Shown here: positions 34,931-45,203 of the stretch, one piece after another
Layout of the letters: every line of letters begins with the position of its first letter
Numbering within the stretch: the stretch's first letter is position 1
NCBI GenBank assembly: GCA_900155495.1
Contig: FTLJ01000397.1
Location: forward strand, 1 to 64,000
Direction: 5' to 3'
Length of the DNA: 64,000 nt
DNA from: Porogramme epimiltina
Lineage: Eukaryota > Basidiomycota > Agaricomycetes > Polyporales > Polyporaceae
Translations under genes and position numbers: made by a program
The notes under the pieces: model-generated
What the model saw: only the letters and a program-made list of their open reading frames with translations
Databases searched by the model: none
Told to the model about the DNA's origin: nothing

Positions 34931-36778
34931 GTCTGAGCCGGATGGGGGAGCAGGCGGCTGCGGGGCGATTGAGAGGGCTCTCGAGCTCGGGCTTTGACCG
35001 ACGGAACGAAGGGGACCTTATATGACATTGACATGGGGAGATAAGCAGATGACTAGAACGTCGGCGGGGAGGAGGGAGATAACGGCGGCCCAGAGGGTCA
35101 CGATTAAGCTATCGGCGCGTCCGACAATTAGTGCGATACCGGTCTGTGGTGCTATAGGTATTCCCGTTCGGAGTGTGATCGAGCTGGAGTGACGGTATTA
35201 CCGGAGGTCAGCTCACGTCCATCCGCACCCATTGCGGGGAACGTACCAGGAACATAGCATTTGGCTAGAGGGAGAGGGCAGCCGATGCCGTATCGCAAGA
35301 CCTCGAAAGAGAACTCTGCCGTCATGTGGAAGAGCTTTGAAGCGCGAATGGTCTCGTGCGCCGCATATCCCGAGCGGCGACGGATGTCCTGCTGGGAATG
35401 TTTAGCTGGAGGACGCCTTTCTGGAGGCGTGTTCGGATGTAAGAGGCATTTAAGCACCGAGCTGTGTAGTCTGAGAGGTGGTGTGTAAGGGCGAAGAAAC
35501 AACGCGTCGAGCAGGCTGTATGCGCACGATAAGTTTCAGAAAGAGGGGCGGGCGCCTGCGCGCCTCGGGTGTTTCAACCGCCGGGCGCGGCTGCCGTCGG
35601 CGCGGGGCCGGCACGGGCCCTCCGCTCCCGCCGGCTCCGCAAGCGCTCCGCAGGAGGCGGGCTGATCGAAATTCAGGCACCCGCTCAGGTTGGCTCGCCC
35701 CGGCGACCAACAGCCACCACGCCCCGCCGGAATGTCGCCGCCCAGCATCAGACTCTCAGACTCGCCTCCATGTTCTCACAGAACTGCAACTTAACCACAC
35801 ACGCGTTTCTGACCGTGGAAGGTCTCGAGGTTCCGTCGTAAGGCTCTCGCCTTACGACATCTTCCATCCGCTACTGTTTCTACTCACAAGTATTGTGTAC
35901 ACGACGTCTTGACTTCGACGACGTCATCGATCATTATTACACTCTCATATTGACGGTCACTACCACTGCTAGAAAGTTTATTGAAGGCACATAACGTCAT
36001 GCAATAAGCGCACCGCACAACTCCTAACGCGCAGCCGCCACCGAGCGCGCTCCTCGCCTCGCCACCATTCAGTTCAAGATCAGGGGCACACAAGAGACCT
36101 TCTAGACTGTTATGAGCACCTCGCACGACACGGACGGCCGCAACGTTCAGGGACTTTTAGCACTTCAGGCACATACCTGGCGGTCTTCCGCCGGACACAG
36201 CCACCCCAGCACCTCGCGATAACCAAGCAAATGGATCGCAATCTGGATCGCGCGCGCGCCCACCATCCTTGATCGCCAGGCCTCCCACCCGTTCGCAATC
36301 GGGTCTCCGCGACCCGTTGGTGAGAAAGTCTATCAAAGGCTTGGGACCTCGCGGAGTCCCGTCACTTTGATGTGCTGCGTCGCGCTGCCCCAGGTTGCGT
36401 CTAGAGACCAGAAGACCTCGAGGACTGGGGGTGGAAGGCGCGGGCGCCCGAGTTAGACTCTCGCCTCGGCCCAGGTACAGCAAAATTGAGTGCGCCGGGA
36501 AACGTTTCGTGGCGCGCACTTCGACTCGGCACTGCGCATCCTAGTCATGGGCGGAATTATTCGGGCCGTAGGTGTGTCACCTCTCGATCGCGTACACAAT
36601 CTGCCTATCGCGCGCGGCGACTAGACGGAGTACTAATTCAGTTGGGTGATAGGGGGGTCTGAATGCATCGGTAGTCGTCCAGACATGTGTCGCACGTTTG
36701 TTCGACACTTGTATCTCTCTGGCTTCCTGGCAAGATATACAAGTACTATAGGTAACTGGTAGAGATAGTAACGATATC
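34931..36778. other. Intergenic, GC-rich island at 35530-35760
   Basis: No gene recognised over 1.8 kb. A strikingly GC-rich block near 35530-35760 holds short open frames in several phases, but none has family similarity. Confidence 0.5.
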
Positions 36779-36850
36779 TCCGATATGGTGTAGTGGCTAA
36801 CATTATCGCCTCTCACGCGATAGCCCGGGGTTCGATTCCCCGTGTCGGAA
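36779..36850 (+). tRNA. trnE-CUC: tRNA-Glu (anticodon CUC)
   Basis: A full cloverleaf can be drawn. The acceptor stem TCCGATA pairs with TGTCGGA (one G-U), the anticodon stem ATCGC/GCGAT encloses the loop CTCTCAC with anticodon CTC, and the T arm is GGGG-TTCGATT-CCCC. Both internal promoter boxes are present (A box TGGTGTAGTGG, B box GGTTCGATTCC), and a T5 Pol III terminator follows at about 36853. There is no intron. The sequence closely resembles other fungal tRNA-Glu genes, including the discriminator position. Confidence 0.96.
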
Positions 36851-37006
36851 TCTTTTTGTGCAGCAGCTCCTTGCTGAAAAGAGGTCATACATGAGGGAGA
36901 GTGAGGAACATAATGTCATTATTCGTAGGGTACAGATGTGAACATAAATACATGCGACGATGAAACATAGTGTGGGGAGGGTGATGATACAGAAGCGTCC
37001 GATGGT

Positions 37007-40000
37007 CTAACCCAATGGAAGTAAAGCAATACGGTCCTGGCGAATCCCATATAGTAGAACATAGCGTTCTCTGTCCGTCTTGATGCGTAAGATCGCATCT
37101 CGAACCTGTTGTGGGTATCCAGACTGATGTGTCTGTAGAAGAGCCGCCATCGCACGAAGAGGCTCTTCGCTCACGAGCCAGGTCGCGTTCTTCGCCATCT
37201 CGTCGAACACTGACGTCGGTACCTCCACCGCGACGATCCGAAACCCTGGCATGGCGCTCTTCAGCGCGCTTGCGCTGTCGTATGCTGTGGTGAAACGTGC
37301 GTCAATCGAGTGAGGATTCCCGTCGCGCTGACGATAAGCTACCTTTGTTCATATGGAGAGTTTTTGTTGCTTTCCGTGTCTTCTTATTGGTGTCGTTGGG
37401 TAGCACCAGGACTTGGTCCGCGTGCGAGCGTTCGGGGGCTTGCGCCTGCGATGTCTCCGCGGCAGGCTGGATGCCCGATAGTGACGCATCATAACGCTTC
37501 TGCTCCGCAATACTGTTCTGCAAGTAGCTGACGAGATCCTGCGACTGCACTATACGGGGGATGAAGGTTAAAGGCTGTTCTAGCAGAAGAATATACGGAC
37601 ACAAACCCTCTGTTTCCGCACCACTCAGCATAGTCTTCACCTTGTATACAGTTGAAAGCCCCGGCCGGGTTTTCAAATGAACCATGAAACTATTGAGTAA
37701 CTCTCAGCGCAATCTTCTAAGTGGCACCGCTTAATCACTTACAGTATGCCCTCAGCTTGACACAGCTGATAGTAGTCCTCCTTCAACTCGCCGTTGACGA
37801 AAGCCGACTCGTACATGAGGTCTGCGCTGATGTTGTTTCTCCACAGCATCGCCGTGGTCTCGAGACGTTCCGCGAGCTGGCCGCCCGTGTAGGAGACGAC
37901 ATAGACATCACAGCGCCGAGGGATCCAATAACCGAATGACTTGGGCTCCTTCAAGAGCATCTGCGATTCAATGAAGTTGTTCTGGTATGGCGCTAGATTT
38001 GCCGTGATTTTCTCGAGGTAGATCTGGAAACCAAACGCAGCTCTCGATGGCAGCGGCGGAGCACTGGGATTGGCGTATCTCCGGATGAGGTGATCATACC
38101 TACTTTCTTCGATTAGACCGTGAGAAGGACTTGATTACAAGGCACGTACCGTCCTCCTACTCCTAGAACGTCTGTGGGCTTGTTCTTCCTAACCGCCATG
38201 AAGCAAACTCCATTAGCGAAGTAAGTGCTCCTGTTGTCCCAAAGCAGGGGCTCGATTATCACGGGACGCGCGGCGCCGGATGCTTTCGCAAACTGGATTG
38301 TGCATGCCATCTCCTTGATGCACTTGTCGAGGTTTTCTAACAGAGCCGGGGAGACCTTCTCTAAGCGTTCCACAAGTGCGTCAATGCTGTCGTCTAGAAT
38401 CGTGTTAACCCAACGCTCTATGGAACGACCGGCAGTGTTGCTTACATGACGACGACAAAGCTTCTAGCTCGTCGATGATAACTCGTGAAACACCCTTGAG
38501 CTTGAGGTTGTTGCGCTTCTGTGGCGTCGATGACTTAGTGCCCGTCATCAGTGCTTCAGTTTCTGCGCGTAACTCTGACGGAACGCGTTGCATCGCAATA
38601 TCGAGGACTAAACGAGAAGATGAATGATGGCCTCTTTGACGAACACAAACGACCTACTGGAGGAGTGCGATAGCAGAATGTGATAATGTTGCGAGAGATC
38701 GCCGAATAGGTCCAAGCACTGGTTAAAGATAGCGATACCTTCCGCGGCCGCAGCCGCAGGACCGAACGTGATGTCAGGAGTAATGATGTCGTACACAGCG
38801 ACCTTCGATGTCAAAGGATGGCCTCCTGTTACACTTCGAAAGCCTCAGCGATGGTGCAGATATACTACACAGGAATGGCTGCTTACTTGGGACGGTAGAT
38901 ATCGCAGATGTGATACCTCTTGATGCGATCGTAAGCTGCACGAGCGGCGGCCCTAGCAAATGGAGGCAATGCGTTGTGCGGCAATGAAACAACCTCTCCT
39001 TGACGATCCAGGTAGACAGCCCTGTTGTGGTCATCCTCCACTGGGTTTGTCACTGGCATGAGGAGCGGTGCCTCCGTGTCTATGGCTCCATGCAGATGGA
39101 AGATCTGCTCAAGATGATCGATGACGAGGGAGTTTAGTGTGATATGCTCCGGAATCTCGCCCCCGTCATAGATGATAGCTCTATGGTCTTTGACGGGCTG
39201 CTTGAAGAGCGCCGAGAGAACAGTGGGGAGATGAGGCGAGTCCGCTTGAGCTGGTCAAACGTTGAGCAAATGACCCCGGGAAGGCGGAAGCTGAAGTACC
39301 TATCATGTTGAGAGCACCCATGACGTACTCATCTTCAACGCGAGGTGGGAGAAGAGGGCTTTGCGATAGTTGGATGGCCGACGGCCTCTCGTCCGGGTCG
39401 TGTTTGAGAAGCCATTCAATGACTATTACGACCGTGAAAGATGTAAGTATTGCGACGTTGTACGCATGTCCACCAAGCTCACTTTTCTTCTGTGTCGTCC
39501 GCTTCGCGTCCCAATCCTTGGGAAAGTCGATGGTTGGCCGACGGAGGTCTGGGAGAACTTTATGACGTTCTGAATCGGTTTTGAAGAAGTAGTTCATCTC
39601 GAAGAATACGATCTAATGACGTCGCCAATCAGCACATGCACATCAAACATCCAGAGAGCGATTCACCCCAAGGCTGTACATATCCGCCTTCGTGTTGTTC
39701 CGGGGTGTCGCCTTGCCGCCTTTCACCTCCTTGGGGACCTTCAGCTTCTTCGACGGCTTCTTGCCACCCCTCGCACCGATAGGGCTGAACTCAGATCCTA
39801 TCATCTCTGGAGCCATATATAACTTCGTCCCAACATCTGAAGGAAGAACTCGTTGGTATGTACCTCGGGCGAGAAGAGATTGTACTACGCACCGAGTGTA
39901 ATATCCTGATGGTCGACCCGACTCGTGATCTTGTCTGATGGATCGACGGCGTCCATACTCTCTGTCGCAAGACCGAAGTCTCCCACTTGGGGTCGAGGGC

Positions 40001-43000
40001 ATCAGCGTAACGCAGGGGAGCATGCTAGTAAAACAGATCCCGTACCTTTGCAGTCACCTTTGGCGTCTGGAATATTCGTAAGCCCCTCATATTCTGGACG
40101 AAACCTTCTCAAGCACTCACCGACGAAGATGTTGGTTAGTTTGATATCTCGGTGGATCTGGACGGAGGTAAGTTAGGCGATCGCGACTAGTGATGAGAAT
40201 GAACTTACAATCCCCAAACTTGACATATGCACAAGCGCGTCGAGGATTTGATGGAACAGTCTCCACGCCTCGTCTTCGTCAAGCCCCTCGGCAATTCGCT
40301 AGGCTCAGAGTTCAGAACAATCGTCCAATGCATGATGGGATGAAACGAACCTCCCGCAAGGTTTGTCGTTCGACAAATTCCTGTATAACATGGGTAAGCG
40401 AGAGCCGTCAGAGCAGCGGACTGTCACGTACCATCTGGATGTAAAGTATTCGCCTCGGAATCAGCTTAGGGAGTGCTTGCCGCCAGTGGTTCCCCGGTTT
40501 CTTGCCCTGCGCATTGATCATGATCGGAGATGTCTTGCGCATAATCGCATGCGCTTCAGGAAGCTTGTCGGCAGGCCAATCAAAGATATCGTCCTCTTCG
40601 TCCTCATCTTCCTCTTCGATAGCGTCGCTGTCGTCGCCGTTGTCCTGCGATCCCGTGCGGGTGAAATGTATACTGGGAAACGTCGAGTTCGTGCGGCTCA
40701 TGTTGCTGTCAAGCTCGTGAAGTAGGTTGGAGTCGATGTCGCGCAGGTCAAATGTGGTAAACCGCTCCTCGAGGGTTTCCATGGACGTTTGGCGCCTGGA
40801 CGTCAGATGAGTCACATCCGCCGTTACTTCGTAGCTAGCTTCTGTCAACTCCGAATCCTCCGACCCCTCACCGGAACCAACACTAGGCCCTAGCGGAGCT
40901 GCGGACGTTTCGACCCACGTCGTGTAGTAGCGAACGATGAAGCGGTGGTTGAGCCGACTCAGTGCGCTGACCTCCCTGAAGATCTTGTCGTTCTGCACAT
41001 CACGCAACTTGATCTTCTTCACTATACCATAACGGTGAGCACAAGAGAGGGACATCGGTGTCACCTGACGAACCTGCGTATATCCGGTTGTCGACAGTGT
41101 TCCGAGCCTTGACCACCTCGCCGAATCCACCACGGCCCTGATCGCCTTCATGAGGTGGCATACGCAACGGGTTTGGAAGTTACGTACAAGGATCTCGAGT
41201 TCCTCCCAGTCTTCCTTCCATCTGCTAGTATGCTTCGCGAGGGGCGGAGGCATCCTGAAATAGTCTGTCTCCGGGGAACCAACAGCGAATCCGTTAACAG
41301 TAGGTGTCTTCGGGCCTGCGTGGGGGATCGTGGGCGTGCGGTTGTGAGCGGAAGAATACGTCGGGGACGTGAGATCCATTAGGAGCGTCTGACAAGATAC
41401 GCCTCCTTTCTTGACCGGAGCAAGCATGACCGCGGCCTTTGTCGAGAGAAAAGGGGTGATGGTGGCTGACGGAGGTTTCAGCATGGTGCTGCCACAAACC
41501 AAAGAGAGCTTACAAAGGTGAATGGCGCGTTGCGGATCTGGAAAGTTCTGCATCATGTTTCGTCCGAGCAGCATCTGCAAGAGCACAATTCCAGCTGAAT
41601 GAATATCACGTCCCTTCGTGTAGTCCAACTTCGACTCTACAGGAGGCAACCTACGCCTCATAGGTAAGTCCGTCGGTCGTCAAATGAGGTCATTATGACG
41701 TACCATCCATCGGGGACATCTTCCTCGTCCAGCTTGAAGCCTCCATTTCTCATGATGAACGGATCCGAACGATGAAGATCCAGCAAGCGCACGGGATATC
41801 CAATATTAAACAATTTGACGACCTTAGAGGAATGAGCTTCATCGGAGGATGCGAGACCAACGCATTTCAGATTAATGCCTTCGTTGACGCGGATTAACTT
41901 TATGTTCTATGGAAACGCCGAAGAGATACTCACCTCTATGAACGATGTCATTATTATGGACTACTTGCAGAGCGGACAGTATCTGAGTGAGGTACTCCTA
42001 CAATGATGTGAGTAGGTATCGCCTCTATCGCAACAGCAGACATACCGTCGCACGATCCTCGCGAAGGTGGTCCGTATCCTCTAGTACATCGTGCAATGTC
42101 ACCGGAGGCCGCTTCTCCGTCAAGACCAAGAGACGCGGATGCGTGTTCGCATTAGGGGTGGTCAAATTTGCAGCGAGTACCGACAATAGGTTCCTATGCC
42201 GAATGCCAGCTAGACGCTGTAGCTCACTCTCGACCTGTTTGAGCTTTTTTCGGCCTATTCTCTGTTAGAACACACGCCATTCAAGCAACTTGAAGAAATA
42301 GTACCTTGAGTAGTCGTATAGTAGTGCGAGTGAAACGTGATAGACAAGAGCTCTAATGGAAGAGTCATCAGGGGCTCGTCAAGGATCGGGTCGGCCTGAA
42401 AGACCGTTCCGAGACACTCTGTCGATAGCATGAGCCGTAAGGAGCGAGCGAGGTGTCTTGTTTGTGACCGACCTTGTCTAGGCTGGAACAACCTTACTCT
42501 ACGGAACGAATGGCCCTGCCACTTGATCTCTCGATCAAACGTCTCAGAAGGAATCGCGTCCTCGGACGGAGGCACCTCCGTCGCGTCCGACATAGCACGC
42601 TGGCGGGCCTTCTGGAAGCGTTCACGCTCCAGTTGTTGCCTGTGAAAATCCTCCTGGATCTGCCTGTTAAGCTTCTCCGCATACTCCGCCTGTCGCTTCT
42701 CATTCAGTGCAGCTTCTTCATCCTCGCGTTGCTTCTTCGCCTAAGACTCTTCAGTACGGATGGACTGACCGAAATGCAACGTGGACTTACTCGTTCTTCC
42801 TCCTCCGCCCGACGATTCATTTCAGTGGCTAGAGAACCAGAGGTTTCGATAGGCGGCGTGATATGGGCCTCCATCCACTCCCTAGCGAAACATATGATCT
42901 ATAGTCGTGAATCAGCCAACAATGTCCGAAGTTCACGAAGGAGCGCCACACAAACTTCGAAGACCATTTGTTCTCCTTTCCTCGTTTGTGCCTTCTCGTG

Positions 43001-43713
43001 AATGGCATGTGTCAGCTTAGACATCTCCTGAGGTTTGATGCCGACAATGGGAGGTTTGATGGTAAAGATGGGATAAGTACCCAATGGGTATGTTCTAGGT
43101 AGTCTTCTCGTAATATTATTAGTCACGATTCTGCTACCAATGGGGAGACAGACATAAACACCGCGCAATAGCAACCCTGTAATCACACGGAGGAGCTAAA
43201 ATGCCCTCAAAGTCCTCCACAACACGCGCCGTCACGGTCTATGATTGCGGCGCTACGAGATCGTCGCGGAGATTTACCCTAAATGACTCACGATGACCAT
43301 CTACGAGGTGTCTTATGGGCGCTTATTTTACGCGACCAGAGCACGCTCTTCAGCCACAGGGAACAGGGGGAGGGATGACGAAAGACATAACACAACATGA
43401 GTAGCACTCACTTGACATTGAGATGAAACAGAACTTTCTCCGCGTACGGTTCCACTGGGTAGGTGACTCTGACTGTGAACTCCGGCAGTCTCGCGGCCCC
43501 CTACGCGGATAGATATTTGGGTGGGTGAGCCTTTTGCGTCGACCCTTAACGCCGTGCGCACCTTCCATGCCTTCGGGGGCGGACTCTCGATGAAGTCGTT
43601 TGCATATATGCTCTGCGCAATATGAGCTTCAGACGCGCGGGGACATGAACACCGCGTACCTGGAGGGCGGTGATTTCTTGCTGTTGTAGATCTGGCTCGG
43701 GCGTAGTGTCCAT
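37007..43713 (-). CDS. GCN2: eIF2-alpha kinase GCN2 (general amino-acid control)
   Basis: Gcn2 senses uncharged tRNA and phosphorylates eIF2-alpha. Thirty exons, 1,637 residues: 43660-43713, 43562-43612, 43412-43500, 42956-43103, 42791-42898, 42473-42740, 42305-42418, 42046-42254, 41934-41997, 41704-41878, 41514-41650, 41188-41465, 41074-41137, 40432-41021, 40351-40380, 40209-40298, 40121-40157, 40046-40066, 39893-39985, 39667-39836, 39483-39612, 39300-39422, 38887-39250, 38658-38833, 38446-38607, 38150-38393, 37743-38099, 37607-37689, 37343-37549, 37007-37284. Domain order: RWD (SIYANDFIESPPPKAWK; 1-150), charged linker, pseudokinase (about 200-430), kinase (GRGGFGEVVKARN, AVKKIKL, HRDIKLTN, GDFGLAT, acidic insert 630-760), HisRS-like (DVYVVSYTGGQLAERLE), C-terminal ribosome-binding part. 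Catalytic residues are intact. The 48-nt intron at 41466-41513 keeps frame and could be retained. Intron 3 is long (308 nt). Confidence 0.95.
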
Positions 43714-44199
43714 GGTCGAGATCGCCAAACAAGGGAGAGGGTGAGTACTTGAGAAGGGGAGGACCCGGGGGACCTCAGCAGCTCAAGCGTGCATCGCACA
43801 GTCCGTTATGAGGAAGAATAATGTCGTCGTTGTCGTGGTCAAATAACAGGGAGTCATTCGCGTGCAGACGACCAGACCCTCGCGTGCAAGGCGGGGGGAT
43901 CTGCATCACGTGATCTGGTCCTTAGCCGACACCCCTTTTTGGGTATGGGTATTTCGCAGTTGAGATTTGGATTGGCTGGAGATTGACTGGTCCACCTTCG
44001 ATGGCATTCCGAGCGTGGTCATTGTTCTCCGAACGACGTCTGCGTTTCTCGTCTCCCACGTCCCTTCGAACATTCTTCAAGCTGCGAGAAGCTTCTGCAA
44101 CATTCCTAGTGGTCCGTGGGGATTGAGTCACAGCCTCTCTGAGGTGTGGAACTTCACCAGCTCTCCCATCCAGGTCCGCAATTTCGAATGCCATTGTCA
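43714..44199. other. GCN2 upstream region, duplicated at 58.1-58.7 kb
   Basis: The promoter side of GCN2. Almost the whole stretch, together with the first two GCN2 exons, recurs at 58068-58690 in the same orientation with moderate divergence. Part of 44100-44170 also matches the 3' flank of the lectin gene at 54.1 kb. Confidence 0.7.
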
Positions 44200-44390
44200 C
44201 TGCCCCAAAGAGACACTTTACGTAGTCAAATACACTGATCTCCGCGAATGCTGCAGATGCGCCACCAGGTGGGTTGAACACGGCGCTCCCACGGCGCGGG
44301 GTCAGCGGAACTGCCAGTCTACATCTCTGCAAACTGCTGCTGGTGTCTTGATGGGTACTTAACAGGCACACCATTGACCGTGCAGCGCGC
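44200..44390 (-). pseudogene. Relic of lectin exon 4
   Basis: On the minus strand this aligns with exon 4 of the lectin family: GTCxATGG start after an AG, and a GTGTTCAACCCACC block near its end, followed by a decayed donor. An in-frame TAG (GAGATGTAG) and several indels disable it. It sits directly upstream of GCN2, so the ancestral neighbour of GCN2 was probably a lectin gene. Confidence 0.65.
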
Positions 44391-44461
44391 ATGCGCTTAT
44401 TAGAAGCCGCATTGTTGACTAACCTGGGAGCTTGCCAGGGGAAAGGGAGGGTAGGTACTCA

Positions 44462-44474
44462 GGGGGGGGGGGGG
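44462..44474. repeat. Poly-G tract
   Basis: About 13 consecutive G residues on the plus strand in the non-coding interval between GCN2 and the first J gene. Confidence 0.8.
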
Positions 44475-45203
44475 TTCAGGGGACCCCGACAGGTCAATAG
44501 CATCGTGTCGTTCGTTAGTAGGAATGGGAACGTCGTGTTATCATAACTCGCAATGACTGAGTACGTATAGTCGACGCGCTGGTTTAGGCATGCTCGTCAG
44601 ATTCACCAGTGTAAGTCATTAAACGTTCGCTAGATCATCATAATTTATCCTTCGAAAGATTTTCACAAGGACCGTTCACGGACAGACTGCAACATAATAC
44701 ATGTACGCCCTATTTTAACAAGCATCTGACCGGAGGTCACTGCAACAATACTCGGCGAATCATCCTAACCGATAGGAGTGGCCGGCGATAGCGGGCGATC
44801 GGTGAGCCTGAGCATGTGCTACTCAACACAGTTCAAGCATGTGCTGATCAGCGACGCCTGAACGTCTCCACTCTATGGGCAGTAGTGATACTCTCCAGTA
44901 ATCCTCCCCGGCAGCAATGGCTCGCGAATGTTGGACATCCCTCACAGCCCTCTCTCCGCGAGGCAGCGCGTGTGATACGAATGTCTATATTTGGTACGTG
45001 ATACGTCTCTATTGGTTTCCTAATCTTCATCTGACTATATTCGTCAACAAAGGTCGCTGAACAAAATGATAAACGCCGTGTTAAATGAAAAAACTAAGAT
45101 GTCGCACCACCGAACCTTACGCACACATGCAAATATAAACGTGTACTACCTGAATATCAGAGGGGTCCAAGCACTTTACGCATCTCCCTCAGAGTCCTCA
45201 GCT
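44475..45203. other. Intergenic upstream of J1
   Basis: No gene recognised. It is AT-rich relative to the housekeeping block. Confidence 0.5.

Noticed and set aside
41466..41513. Reading GCN2 straight through this 48-nt stretch as coding
   Set aside because: It keeps frame, so it cannot be excluded, but it has a GTAAGC donor, a CTGAAAC branch-like site and a CAG acceptor, and the encoded residues do not fit the pseudokinase. I treated it as an intron.
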